A DNA stretch of 64,000 nucleotides from contig OX388307.1 of assembly GCA_947579605.1 (NCBI GenBank), forward strand, positions 16,717,237 through 16,781,236, in the 5' to 3' direction. Every line of letters begins with the position of its first letter. The stretch's first letter is position 1. The notes beneath the pieces are model-generated. The model was not told where the DNA came from. It searched no databases and saw nothing but the letters and a program-made list of their open reading frames with translations. The position numbers and the translations under genes are program-made. Shown one piece after another: positions 49,232-58,719 of the stretch. This stretch comes from Athripsodes cinereus (Eukaryota; Arthropoda; Insecta; Trichoptera; Leptoceridae).

Positions 49232-52200
49232 CATTAGTTTAACTTTTACAAGCATAACTTCAACATTTCTTACATAGATTTAACATTGATTATTTATCAT
49301 AAGAATGTATTTATTCGTGTTTAAATGAAATTGTTTCACATGCAATCAATAAAATAAATGTGCTGAATGACATACATTTTCATTCAGATATTTGTTTAAA
49401 ATTCATTTCCACCCCGACACTTAGTATCCCATAGTGTTACTTGGAGTCCCTAGTAAAGAATAGCTGTATCTTATTATTTTCTGCAAATTTCCATAAGTAC
49501 TGTAAAAGGCAGATTTTCATTATGCCTCACATACAAGAAAAATAACATTTACAATCCAACAATGAAGCATGCCACCCATCGTGAATGTCTTGTATTTTTG
49601 TTGGCACAAAGAGGACAATCTGCGGGTTTACTACATGTAGTTAGTCTGCTGGCTACCCCACTTATGAGACTTGTCATGATGAAATATTAGTAGTAATATT
49701 ATATTTAGAAAGTAAACCAATCTTAACTATAACAGATATCAGGAAGAATTCACACCTTACAATATACTAGCTCTTTTTGTATAAATTGATGTGGGGTTAC
49801 CAACAAACCTAAATATATCCTGAAATACTACCATATCAAGTTATGTACTTAAATTGTGATGGAGGATGGGAAGCCAGAAGCGGGAATCTCTATAATAATA
49901 TTTTTTGTGAAAACTATAAGTCACAACAAGTAAATTCAGCACAAAATTCTGCATGAAGCTTTTAATCAAGCTGTGAGGACAATATCAGTCAATAAAGGGT
50001 TCAGTCAAATCTGAGATGAAATTAAATTTGTTATACACAATAATATTACTACAATCATGTCATAGACCTCTTCCAAATTTCATTCATTCAGTCAATTATG
50101 AAATAATACAAACAATTAATTTGTATGAGAAGTTTTGTCATTATGTATTATTAACATTGCACATGAGAACTATAAAAATTATTATATAACATTTGTTTTG
50201 TGTATGTATTTACAATTAATATTACTTATTAAGTGACAGCAACAACACAATAAAATACTGTGTTCAAATCACCAACATTAATACTTAGACTGGAAAATGT
50301 GTTGGACCATTTGAACCAATTCAATTTCATTTCAGTCTTAAAAAAATGTTGGTTGCTTTTAATCTCACTTATTTATATAAAAAAAATATAGTACTATTTG
50401 TACAGAATATATCAATCATAGTCCACACATTAGAATTGAACCTTTTATAACAATGGTAGGCTGACAGATTACTATGTATACTTTGCCTAAAAAAAACACT
50501 TAAAAAAAAAATTATTGCATTTTTTCATTGTATCTACTAAATAGCAGTGCCTAGAAAAATTAACAAAACTGAATGTATAAGAATAAGTGTGAATGAAATA
50601 GTGGTGCACTAAAATTATTGGATTGAAACATTAATGTCTATTGTGATATTGTTTTTAGTACCCAAATTTGGAGAAAACAATACCAGGTTTCTGGTCTATG
50701 TATTGATGTTGTTGGTGGAAATATAATTTGCTATGGCTAGTTAGTATAAGTGAATGATAAAACACAATATAATATGGAAGTGAGGCAGTCAGTCAAACTA
50801 AACCAGAGAGAAAATAATGGTTTAATATTGTTAATACTAATAATAATAGATTTCTCTGTATATTATACGTCTATTATCTACTCTGGGTGACTACAGTTAC
50901 AAATGAAATTGCACAAATGAGTGTATTTACTACGGGCAGATAGTGTGGTGAACAGGAGATGCAAGTACTCAGTATAATATTATGCACATTACAGCTGTAT
51001 AGTTTCATTCATTTTACTGACTGAAACGTATACTATATAGAAGCAGGGATAAAAGTAATATTAATATGTATAGTTTTTCTATGAATGTCTAGTAAGATCA
51101 GTTTAAAGCAATTTTACAACATATGTTTAGATTATACAAATTACACACGGTACCAAATTACTTGAGTAACCATATTTTCAAATGTCCTTTGTGTTTTTTA
51201 AGGAATATGAAACTAAGTAAGGTCTTCTACCTAACTAACAGTGATAGATTCACTAATAAATTAAAATGTATTAATAATTCAAGAGTTTTTGTGTTTACAC
51301 TGTGGAAATCCATTTTTAATTTTATTAAATATAAAAATATATTATTGAGCCTTAACCTCTACTAACTCTACCATCACCCCTCCCAATACCTGTACCCTTC
51401 TCACCACATGAACAAGCTCTCACAATTTTTTAGATTTCAGTTTCCCTGAAGATGCCTACAAGTATAGGCGAAAACGTTCGGTATCTAACCTAACAAAGTG
51501 GAGATTAAACAGTGCTCAATGATATATTTTTATATTTTATTTAATAAAATTAAAATGTATTAGTTCCTAATGATTGAAAAACCCCATGTTCGCAATCATT
51601 TTAATTTTATTTATTTATTCTTTACTGTACATTGATTACAAGCAAGATTTTCCATATAAATACAATTATTTTAAATACAATCAATATACAGAGGGTGAGT
51701 TTATCGCGGAGGTGCGATTTCTTCCAATATAATCCAAATTTTAGTGCATTTTATTTATTTAATAAGATAAATCTGGGTTAATAATAAACCCAAATATACT
51801 CCTTACAGTATTTTTTTTTCGAATGTTTACCTTACAGCAAGCAATTTTTTGAAAGTGGAGTAGGTTGGTATGAGAGAATTCCAAACCTGGGATATCTTGA
51901 AACTGACTTTATGTTTGGACACAGATTGATATACCACGTACAATCAAGAGTTTATTATTTTGTGACATATCCGTGAAATCAAGTCAATATATGTATTTTA
52001 TATAATATATAATACATACTGTAAGTTAAATGGTTTTAACTGTATGTGTCACATTGGTTGTTAGGAATGCTGATCAATACTATACTCAGACTACATCTCA
52101 TACAATAATCATACATGGTAACAGTACTAGCAGCTAAATAATATAATGTGTATTACTCATTACTGACAGCTTTGTAACATAGTGAAAATAATTTCAACTC

Positions 52201-55200
52201 ACACAACTCTGCCCTCAACTCAAAAAGAAATACCTAAAATAATATAAGAAAAGGGAACAAACTAACAGAGAAATTATTTCACATTTTTATTTGGTTGAAT
52301 TATAAATGCAGTGACTATAAATTTTAACAAACAATCAGGTTCTAAAACAAGGGTAATAGTTTTTACGCTAGTCTGATGATCAGAGCGAAAACTTTTGAAA
52401 GCCAGCTCGCTATTCATAAAGTCACCTTGGTAGTACTAAATACAAAAATTGTAGTAATTTCAATTTAACATGAATTTCCACCAGTACTGTTTGTTGACAA
52501 CATTATTATTTACTGCTACTTCAATTGAACATAGAAATAAATATAATTAGGTAAATTTATTTAAAAAGAAATAACTTTTCTATTTTCGAAGAGGAATCAC
52601 TATGAAAGTTCATTTTTATATTTAGGTAATAAAAACTTAAAAATGAAACACTGTACAACTTTCACTAATTATTATATTGCTTAGAAGCTTTTCGGACCTA
52701 CGTCCATCCTCAGTAATAATTTTATAACTGTTATAATTCGTCGGTAGCCTGGAGGTAGAGTCTCGGCCTCGTGAACCAGGGGTCGGTGGTTCGATACCAG
52801 GTGCCGGCAAACTCCCCTTTCACGACACAAGCTTTTAGTAGAGAGCTTACTGTGAAAAGTGTATATGGTTGTGTTTGGGTTTGTAACAAAACCCAGATAT
52901 ATCTTCTTTTTTTTTTAAAAAAAAATTAGTGAAAGTCATACAGTGTTTCATTTTTTAGTTTTTATTACCTAAATATAAAAAGAAATATCAACCTTTGCTG
53001 GTTTTTGAACTATTTATAATTTTTACATAACTGTTTGTTTACCAAATAGAATAAAAAAAGGTTCTTTTTTTTTACTTTCCTTTGTCAAACACCTCTAAAA
53101 ATAAGTGGAGGCATTTAGACTTCATGTTTTGGGATCAATGAATGAGAAAAATTCACAATTACCTGTACTTTATTTTAAAAATACATGAATCGTGACAAAA
53201 TATCATACAAACTGCTAAAATAAATTCAATTTGATAACAAATATGATGGATTGTTTGTAAAGCAATCTGACAAGGGTGACACTGTGTTATTTCTAATCAA
53301 ATCTCTAACTAAGTAAATACAGTTTCAAAGTCACGTGTGAGATAACAATTACTAACACATTACAAAATAATCATACTGTCTTTATAGAAGGCAAACCCAA
53401 GTGAAAAAGGACATGAACTATGGCACATACGTAGAGTTAAAGAGTCTAGCAGAAAATAAGGAGGAATGGAGAAGAAAATCCAAACTAATTGCAGACCAAT
53501 CCAATGGATTAACTCACTATATTATATGCAGGCGAACTGGCCAACTGCAAGGGACTCTGTGCTCTGGAGGCCCCGCACAATAAAGATATATACCTAGCAT
53601 TTTTATAGATGAAAAAAAAATCGGTCTCCCAATCTTTTTCGTATGTTTTCTAGTGTCCTGTAAAAAGCAGGCATCCAAAAAATAAAAACATTTTATGCAG
53701 CGATGAGGTTTACCACCACTTTTGAATGTCTTAATTTTTGTTGGGGCAGAGAGGAAAGCTTGCATGTTTATTACATGTAGCTACCCCACTTGTGGAATAT
53801 CCCTTGATGATTAAAAAATCAATGAAAAGAATATTTTTACTATTTTTCAAAATTCCTGTACAAAAATGAAAATCAATATACACGGGGTGAGGTTATGACA
53901 GAGGTGTGATTTTTCCAACTGACGCGAATTAAAAATTTAGCAATATAAGGTGTAGAAATTTGAGAATCTGGTGAAATTTCTCTACCAAATTGCTTAGAAG
54001 GCCCTGCACAATTTGATAAGCCTGGGGCTCCGCAAAATCTGGGATAGCTACTGAAAACAACTTTTCAATTGCAACTTTAATGTTCAACATAACAGATGTA
54101 ATATAAATACAAAACTATAAATGCATAAATAAGACGAATATTCATATCTTTCATTTCTACACTAATTTGCAGTAGTAGCTATTAAAAGTACACGTATATG
54201 TTATAGAACAATAAAATAATCTTTAAAAAGGTGTGTTGATAAATAATACACATTTATTTTGCAACTGTGCATTCCTAATTACTACTTTCCACCTGCTAGG
54301 GCATGCGGGGACTATTAAGAAAACTTAGTAGTACTTGGTAATGGCATAATGAGTGAATAATAATTATTACACAAGATCATATTAAAAATACAAAAGTATT
54401 AAGTACCAATACCTGAATTCTCACCACTATAATTGATTAGAAAAATAAAAGGAATGCACAATTTTTCTAAAGAATGATATGATAACTTTGTGACCATTTT
54501 AACTAAAATTGACTTCTAAATCTTCAAATCACGTTTTTTTCCCACAATCAAATACATCGTTTGTATTTAGAAGTATATATTATTTGAAACATATTTGTGT
54601 TAATTTTTTAAAAAAAATTTGAGTAAAATGGAATAACCCCTCCCAAATAGTTTGTTTTGTTAAAATCTAAGAAAATAGGTAAACAAATAATGCAATAGCC
54701 ACTAAAAGTAATATATTATAAAACCAACACATTAAATAAAACGATGTATGAATATAAATAAGTGGTAATTAATTAAGTATGATATAAGTAATCCCATATG
54801 TACACCTGTCCATGTATGGATGGTAAATGAAAGCAAGAGTGAAAAATATTCATGAGCACTGGTATATGATATATGGAGTACTCACTTTTCAACTTGTTTG
54901 CATATTATTAATCATTCAAAATATAGGGTATTGATGTTTTGCGACAGCGTGTTGATTACTAACAAAAAGTTTATACAACTAATTTTTATTTTATTATGAA
55001 TCTTTGTAGCACCGAGATAAATTTCATTAACGTGCAAGGAATACATAGAATTGCATTATTTCTAACAATACATAAAAATATAATTAAACATAACACAGTT
55101 TTGCGAAAAATATCCGATATTTTGTTCAAGCGATACTTATACGTACCCGTGTATGCAATGCACATAGTACGTACCTGCCAAAGTTTCTGAGGGGATGGGC

Positions 55201-55438
55201 AAAAAAAGACTTTCGTAACACTTGAGCTTTTAAAATAAATTCGAGACAGCATCAACTTCAACAAATAAGTATCCTCATGCATTTTTTCTAGTCAGCTTAT
55301 TTTAAAAGTACAAGCAATTTATTGAGATAATTGCTATAAACTGTTGAATGCGAGATGACATCTGCTTACCTTGTCTAAACACTTTAGTTCCTCGATGGGA
55401 TAAACAGTTTTCTGACATCTGGCACAAGTTTTATTCAT
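31403..55438 (-). CDS. Lasp: Lasp, LIM and SH3 domain protein (whole gene, 8 coding exons)
   Basis: Actin-associated scaffold of the LASP/nebulin family. Coding exons in transcript order: 55438-55370, 48066-47972, 47455-47323, 46784-46649, 36889-36005, 33159-33014, 31801-31754, 31534-31403. All introns have GT...AG ends and the phases agree throughout (total 1644 nt, 547 aa plus TAG). The LIM domain has ligands C5, C8, H26, C29, C32, C35, C53 and H56, the spacing of LASP1. Two nebulin repeats follow (SNVKYH and SNVAYH motifs, about residues 62-135). Next comes a roughly 300-residue linker rich in P, Q, N and H, with the insect-Lasp-like segments [11 protein letters not shown] and [11 protein letters not shown], then a C-terminal SH3 (AMYDY, GWMTGR, PANYVE). 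In the family the LIM and nebulin parts bind actin and the SH3 binds proline-rich partners; that role is inferred here by homology. The 3' UTR end was not located. Introns 1 (7.3 kb) and 4 (about 9.8 kb) are full of repeats. Confidence 0.95.
31754..31801 (-). CDS. Lasp: Lasp coding exon 7 (SH3 start, 48 nt)
   Basis: Small exon encoding [16 protein letters not shown]. This contains the ALYDY-type motif that opens an SH3 domain and lines its peptide-binding groove. Strong acceptor (TTTCTTTACAG), donor GTAAAT, phase 0 on both sides. Confidence 0.93.
31887..31975. mobile_element. Truncated left end of the CAAGGGTG hAT family, Lasp intron 6
   Basis: CAAGGGCAGCCAATGGGTC, TTTGGTGTCTACTTGTGGC, GCAGAGCATATGTACACATT. 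Parallels 48301-48375. No right end seen. Confidence 0.55.
32111..32284 (-). mobile_element. tRNA-derived SINE (family C) in Lasp intron 6
   Basis: Antisense copy: poly-T/AAGATATA tail at the left, hairpin TGGGTTTTGCTATAAACCCA, CGTGAAAGGGGAGTTTACC, a degraded B box GGGTTCCATCCC (reversed), and CTACCTCCAGGCTACCGAC. Confidence 0.75.
33014..33159 (-). CDS. Lasp: Lasp coding exon 6 (linker, [10 protein letters not shown] segment)
   Basis: Encodes [20 protein letters not shown], then a VNDVYGSS and QQQHHAMGQ stretch. The [11 protein letters not shown] core corresponds to the KRIGSVSDIDP segment of Drosophila Lasp. Acceptor TTTCAG, donor GTAGGT, phases 1 to 0. The exon has no ATG-led ORF of useful length on its strand, so it is easily missed. 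Confidence 0.92.
34361..34569. mobile_element. Foldback MITE (family E), copy 2, in Lasp intron 5
   Basis: CCTGAGTCAATAACACATTT at the left, ATGTATTATTGACTCAGGG at the right, with the same CGTTACGTTTTCGTT arms and the central CAATTTCGTTGCTAAGATAC palindrome as 5504-5704. Confidence 0.8.
36005..36889 (-). CDS. Lasp: Lasp coding exon 5 (long low-complexity linker)
   Basis: Large 885-nt exon encoding the disordered linker: a proline/alanine run, then Q, N, H, S and Y-rich sequence with several polyglutamine tracts (about 36160-36185 and 36655-36680), then [14 protein letters not shown], which matches the conserved insect Lasp segment. The donor after GGAG is GTATGT, phase 1. The acceptor is uncertain: GTAG at 36890 or ACAG at 36881. 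Both keep frame and differ by three residues. The open frame extends upstream through intronic sequence to an ATG at 36953, which is not the real start because the protein begins 18 kb away. The stop at its other end lies within the intron. Confidence 0.9.
37735..37805 (+). repeat. Shared retroposon-like 3' end, copy 2
   Basis: ATTAACTGTATATTATTGTA, GTGAAAGCTGTTGTATCTAT, AAAATAAAA. Pairs with 28058-28122; both point the same way. Confidence 0.4.
38012..39404. mobile_element. TGTAGGGTAAGG-ended inverted-repeat element in Lasp intron 4
   Basis: Left terminus TGTAGGGTAAGGTTGCTCAA, right terminus AAAGCAACCTTACCCTACA. The motif GTCGTACC/GGTACGAC recurs at least eight times (38033, 38198, 38230, 38249, 38990, 39000, 39020, 39360, 39377) near the ends and beside the central insert. 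About 1.39 kb; no transposase is visible. An RTE retrotransposon fragment (38523-38880) lies inside. Confidence 0.75.
38523..38880 (+). pseudogene. RTE-type retrotransposon 3' end, nested
   Basis: Open frame ([20 protein letters not shown], then [41 protein letters not shown]) matches the C-terminus of RTE-class reverse transcriptases. After the stop come CAGCCTACCCCGCGAGAGG and a TATGTATGT tail. Heavily 5'-truncated, inserted in the element 38012-39404. Confidence 0.75.
39410..41710. other. Lasp intron 4, no feature seen
   Basis: AT-rich intron. The short ORFs here have no recognisable signatures. Confidence 0.5.
41714..41982 (+). mobile_element. Family A SINE-like element, full-length with 11-bp target duplication
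   Basis: About 250-bp element in Lasp intron 4, from TGGAGCACCCGGTAAAG to GGGATATGCCGTGATGG and a (TAG)n tail. It is flanked by an 11-bp direct repeat GTATAAAAAGT (41714-41724 and 41972-41982). The long target duplication and simple-repeat tail indicate target-primed retroposition. A GGTGTTCGAAA stretch may be a decayed tRNA B box. It has no coding capacity; the ORF across it is incidental. Confidence 0.85.
41990..45470. other. Lasp intron 4, little recognisable
   Basis: Apart from a possible retroposon end near 43300-43385 (ATGGATGTATGTATG) and the small inverted repeat at 44692-44801, nothing was recognised. Confidence 0.5.
44692..44801. repeat. Small inverted-repeat element, Lasp intron 4
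   Basis: GGTGAATCACATC at the left and TTTGTGAATCACC at the right, with an internal CACGATTCACCC. About 110 bp; could be a short MITE. Confidence 0.35.
45480..46000 (-). pseudogene. Reverse transcriptase relic (5' part of RT domain) in Lasp intron 4
   Basis: Minus-strand translation, with frameshifts, gives [28 protein letters not shown], then [54 protein letters not shown]. This is the start of a non-LTR reverse transcriptase domain (IPxxWxxxxxxxLPKK and YRxISLMN blocks). The catalytic YxDD block is not present. Dead copy. Confidence 0.75.
46333..46471 (+). mobile_element. Retroposon 3' end with (ATT)n tail (family B)
   Basis: GTTGGAAGATATCGCGCTTC, CGCGATAAACTCGCCCATTG, GTGCAATAAAGATTTTT and then (ATT)n. 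Antisense copies lie at 19338-19490 and 61006-61137. Probably the 3' UTR of a non-LTR retrotransposon or a SINE parasitising it. It lies in Lasp intron 4. Confidence 0.65.
46649..46784 (-). CDS. Lasp: Lasp coding exon 4 (nebulin repeat 2)
   Basis: Reads [20 protein letters not shown], then [20 protein letters not shown] and DGEII. This is the second nebulin repeat plus the start of the linker. Acceptor TTTAG, donor GTATGT, ends in phase 1. Confidence 0.95.
47323..47455 (-). CDS. Lasp: Lasp coding exon 3 (last LIM ligand and nebulin repeat 1)
   Basis: Begins with HIPK, which supplies H56 of the LIM domain, then runs into the first nebulin repeat ([19 protein letters not shown], then [15 protein letters not shown]). 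Acceptor TTCACAG, donor GTAACT, ends in phase 0. It sits only 516 bp downstream of exon 2. Confidence 0.95.
47532..47905. mobile_element. hAT-like element in Lasp intron 2
   Basis: Left CAGGAGTGAGCAGAATC, right GTCTGCCCACCTCTG (reverse CAGAGGTGGGCAGAC), a common hAT terminus style. No matching 8-bp duplication was found. The short ORF inside shows no family signature. Confidence 0.5.
47972..48066 (-). CDS. Lasp: Lasp coding exon 2 (rest of LIM domain)
   Basis: Reads [18 protein letters not shown], then [14 protein letters not shown]. It supplies H26, C29, C32, C35 and C53 of the LIM domain. Acceptor CAG before ATATGG, donor GTAAGT; it ends in phase 2, and the split Ala codon is completed by the next exon. 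Confidence 0.95.
48301..48593. mobile_element. hAT MITE with 8-bp duplication in Lasp intron 1
   Basis: GTTTAAAG at 48293-48300 and 48594-48601. Ends CAAGGGTG and CACCCATG. The left part (CAAACCCGCGGCC, GCGGCCCGCGAAGCATATG) is shared with a truncated copy at 31887-31975. Confidence 0.85.
49191..49227. repeat. (AT)n microsatellite, Lasp intron 1
   Basis: About 18 uninterrupted TA dinucleotides. A shorter run is at 30739-30760. Confidence 0.95.
49431..49695 (+). mobile_element. Family A SINE-like element, old copy in Lasp intron 1
   Basis: Diverged sense copy, CTTGGAGTCCCTAGTAAAGA through GCCACCCATCGTGAATGTC and GGCTACCCCACTTATGAG to ATTAGTAGTAATATT. Confidence 0.7.
49700..51590. other. Lasp intron 1, no feature seen
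   Basis: Non-coding, AT-rich. The ORF 51123-51365 has low-complexity composition and no matched family. CCCTGAAGATGCCTACAAG at 51443 resembles a repeat word also seen near 52690 but was not resolved. Confidence 0.45.
51598..51732 (-). mobile_element. Diverged family B-like retroposon end
   Basis: TTTATTTATTTATTCTTTAC through ATACAGAGGGTGAGTTTATC to GCGATTTCTTCCAA. Similar older pieces, ending ACAGAGGGCGAGATTATTAC-like, occur at about 1416-1545 and 7017-7140, and a short one at 53886-53930. Confidence 0.45.
51766..51960 (-). mobile_element. Degenerate SINE-like fragment in Lasp intron 1
   Basis: Begins with the family C hairpin in antisense (CTGGGTTAATAATAAACCCA) and then reads GAGTAGGTTGGTATGAGAG. 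The latter resembles the isolated segment at about 4500-4620 (GAAGTAGGTTGGCAGCAGG). Confidence 0.45.
52614..52980. repeat. 55-bp inverted repeat flanking a SINE, Lasp intron 1
   Basis: Left arm 52614-52670 (TATTTAGGTAATAAAAACTT, AAATGAAACACTGTACAAC, TTTCACTAAT) and right arm 52926-52980 (its reverse with few changes). The family C SINE at 52738 lies between them, so the original foldback element was about 180 bp. Confidence 0.75.
52738..52922 (+). mobile_element. tRNA-derived SINE (family C), inside an inverted repeat
   Basis: Carries an A-box-like TAGCCTGGAGGTAGAGTC and a B box GGTTCGATACC. These are followed by a non-tRNA body (ACTCCCCTTTCACGACACA), a TTTGGGTTTGTAACAAAACCC hairpin and an A/T-rich tail. 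Two other copies in the window (32111-32284 and 60066-60241) share the structure. Not a tRNA gene, because no cloverleaf or acceptor stem closes. Confidence 0.8.
53398..53583 (+). pseudogene. Retrotransposon-derived coding fragment in Lasp intron 1
   Basis: Reads [20 protein letters not shown], then [19 protein letters not shown] and stops at 53583. The pattern (VKxD...YxxLKxLAxxRxxWRR) is the end of a non-LTR polyprotein; compare the [13 protein letters not shown] ends of RTE. Flanked by the family A SINE at 53618. Confidence 0.5.
53618..53810 (+). mobile_element. Family A SINE-like element in Lasp intron 1
   Basis: Sense copy, ATCGGTCTCCCAATCTTTTT through GTGTCCTGTAAAAAGCAGGC to AGCTACCCCACTTGTGG. 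First about 20 bases and TAG tail absent. Confidence 0.7.
53930..55360. other. Lasp intron 1, no feature seen
   Basis: AT-rich with no exon between the SINE at 53618-53810 and Lasp coding exon 1. Both-strand ORFs at about 54990-55280 are overlapping shadows without family signature. Confidence 0.5.
55370..55438 (-). CDS. Lasp: Lasp coding exon 1 (LIM domain, first zinc pair)
   Basis: Encodes 23 residues, [18 protein letters not shown] followed by KCLDK. The ATG is the first in this exon and gives the canonical LASP start, with C5 and C8 as the first two zinc ligands. The exon ends in AAG followed by a GTAAGC donor, phase 0. It is too short for an ORF scan, but the match to the LASP N-terminus leaves little doubt. 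Confidence 0.95.
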
Positions 55439-55544
55439 ATTGAAGTTTCGCTTAAACTTTCTACAGTACAAAAAAATATTATTAACACACACTTATTTCC
55501 ACTAAAACAAACTTTTCACTTCATAAAACACAACTCATACTTTT

Positions 55545-55625
55545 CAAAACTTAACACGGAATCATCGCGCATGACAAAAACTACCAAGTGACAAATGGCG
55601 GACGAGAACACGAGCGTTGTTCCAA
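55545..55625 (-). promoter_or_regulatory. Lasp: Putative Lasp 5' UTR / promoter region
   Basis: Just upstream of the Lasp ATG the base composition becomes more GC-rich. The minus strand reads CCGCCATTTGTCAC at about 55595, containing a GCCAT core like that bound by Pho/YY1 and often found near insect transcription starts. No TATA box is obvious. Exact start site unknown. Confidence 0.35.
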
Positions 55626-56643
55626 ACCTTAAAAATGACTAGCATTTTGATGCTTGCCTCATTAATTATATTATTTATCATTGTCGATGGATAAATACAT
55701 GTTAAGCCTGCTTTACATGTTATTTTATAGCAATTTTTTCGAAAAAAGTGCGAATATTCACGAATATGGTAAAATACATAGATTTTTATACATAGATTTT
55801 TCTAGATGGAGGACTCGTATGTATTTTCATTGTAATAAAGTGAGGAACCATTTTTCGGCACTTTTGACAGATCGGTTGGCGAAAAAAAGTGTGGTAAATC
55901 GCTTAAAACGTCGACAAGAACTTCAAAAAATGTCCAATTACATTTTTATAAATGTAAAAATGATATATTTTAGTAAAAATGCGAGAAATACTTCATAAAA
56001 TGTAGGAAACACCACACGCATTCGCCAACCGTTCAGCCGTTCAGTCAAAAATTCATAGATTTTTTGCCTCACTTTTGTAAATGAGTCAGGGTTCTAGGTT
56101 TTGTATGGAATTCTGTTGTAAAATATGTGAATATCGCTAGTTTTTTGCATTATAACCAAATTGACATTCTGATATTTTTTTGAAATATTAATAATGGCTA
56201 AAATAATGTACTCATCAATTTTAATTTATATCAGTTTTTTTTTTTATTGACATAATAATTATATATGCCATTACCTAAAGTAATCTTTACTTTTAATGCT
56301 AATTCATTTCTGAATATCAGTGATCGGCGATAACTCTGGATGATCTTCAAAAATTAAATGTGTGAATAGATGTATAATTATTTATTTTGAAATGTTTTGG
56401 AAACAGACAGTTTTACATCACATATGACAAGAAATAACAATATAATATTACGTATGTCAAAATATTAAATTTACCAAAATAAAATAGATATTATTATTTT
56501 AAAGTATAAATTAACAATGGGTATTTTGAAGTATAATACATTTATTTGTTTATATAAACGACTTTCTCTAATTCTCGCAAATATTTGGTATGGCGCATAT
56601 ATAATAATAAAAAAAAATATTTAATAAAATATTCATATAAGAC

Positions 56644-56678
56644 CACTGCCACCTATAATACTATTATAGGTGGCAGTG
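56644..56678. repeat. Perfect 35-bp hairpin
   Basis: CACTGCCACCTATAATA, one central C, then its exact reverse complement TATTATAGGTGGCAGTG. 17-bp arms with a one-base centre. Not followed by a gene; not a terminator in this context. Confidence 0.85.
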
Positions 56679-57029
56679 TATAAGACCAAAAATCACAAAT
56701 GTGAATAAAATTATGTCGCAGCAACTTGCCCTGTATCGAGGTGTGCTGCGTGAAGAAAAACGTGAAAATAATATAATTTTTCTATTGGCTGCGAATTTAT
56801 AACATAAAATTATAAATAATAACATTTCACATCATGAATTTCATTTTCAATTATTTTTGTTTGAATTTGGCAGTTAATAGCATAGACAATTAACATAATG
56901 TTTTTTTCCTAGACAATTTCTTTATATTTTGACGACCTCAAAAATCTAATTTAACGATTTCTCCTCATTTTGTCAATAGTCGACAAAGTACTTTTAAACT
57001 GAAAAGCTGCAATAATCTTATATTTTTTT

Positions 57030-57522
57030 TTTATTGTAGCAATGATATTATTGACTATAATATTCGCGCATGATCAGAAATATTTTCATCATTTAAAGAG
57101 GAGGGTAGAATGACTCGCTGTAATGATCCTCCGTTTAACTTACTCATTAGAAAGATAAGCCACTAAATTAAGATTTGAAAACTTTGGAAGATCATTCAAA
57201 GTGTTAGAGTCAAAGCTGTCCGTCGAAAGTGAACACGTCTATTCACACTAATTCATCTTATGCTTTCGTTGTATATATTTTTTTATTGTAGCAATGATAT
57301 TATTGACTATAATATTCGCGCATGATCAGAAATATTTTCATCATTTAAAGAGGAGGGTAGAATGACTCGCTGTAATGATCCTCCGTTTAACTTACTCATT
57401 AGAAAGATAAGCCACTAAATTAAGATTTGAAAACTTTGGAAGATCATTCAAAGTGTTAGAGTCAAAGCTGTCCGTCGAAAGTGAACACGTCTATTCACAC
57501 TAATTCATCTTATGCTTTCGTT
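57030..57522. repeat. Tandem duplication, period 252 bp
   Basis: 57036-57270 and 57288-57522 are the same over about 235 bp by eye (start GTAGCAATGATATTATTGAC, end CATCTTATGCTTTCGTTGT). The last portion belongs to the GATGATC MITE family (compare 29655-29815 reversed). Upstream of WDR7. Confidence 0.9.
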
Positions 57523-58719
57523 GTCATGTCAATATTTTCAGTCATATTGTCTTTTGTTTGAAGTATTTTCGTAAAAAAATAATTTAGGTTTTATCTGATA
57601 TTGTAAGTAAGCTTCTAAAAAGTGAGGGTTTTGTTTTCAACCATAAAGAACTGACCTTCATGTTCGTCCTTCGAAGGGCTTTGTTTTCAACAAAAAAAGA
57701 CTGACCTTCATTTTCCTTCGGACCAGAAGTTAGAGATCACTGCTTTACAGAATTTCATCGAAGTTACTCGAAACCTGATCATCGAAAGGTGAAGAAGATC
57801 TTGTGTCTTAAATCTAACTTGTTTAAATGCCTAGTCGACTATTGATTCGCAAAATTGTGCCAAATCATAATTTATTTGTTCGCAGATCACAAATCTTATA
57901 TTTTCAGATCATCAAAGATTCGTAACACTGAGTCGACTCTTAGCTATATCACCCATCTAATCATATTACAATACGTTGTTCGTAATTTTACTAGTCGTAA
58001 AGGTTGTCAAAGTGACAGTGACGTTTCTGTATTTGCTCCAGCCAATTACTATTGGTTGGGATAATATATTATGTTGTAAAATATTTATAAAAAAATATTT
58101 AAATCCTCATTAAAAAGGTAATATATAATAATTCAAATTTATTTTATTAATGTTTCATGTAAATAATATATATATATGTAAACACTGACTTACATAAGGA
58201 TCACGAGACACCTATTAATGAGTATGTCAAATCACCCTTGAATAGATTGTTTGTTATTGTACTAAACAAGTAATTAGCATACATATCTAATATAATGTGA
58301 TATTTCTCGTTTCGCCGGACTTGAATTCATTCCTCTTCATTTAAAATAAAACTATTGCAGATTGCTGCCATAATTTTAACATCTATGTAAATAATATGCA
58401 CACAATTATTTTTCATGTATATTATTTTCTATTGTATTGATAATGACTCATTAAGAGGCGAAAAATATTGTCTATAAAAATAAAATGTGTGTATTATAAA
58501 GTTTAAGTGTGTAATTCATACAATATTCTTCATCTAGTTTTTGTTTTATTAAATTTACTTTTTTCTATTTGTACCTTTGACCAGAAATAGTTTACAAAAC
58601 ACAAAATATAAACAATGGATTATTGTACTTGAAATTTTACACATTATTTCATAATTATCTATGTTTGTTTGTTGTGTTTTAATTTTGTGTTAATTAGGCT
58701 ATATTTTTTACTTTCTCAG

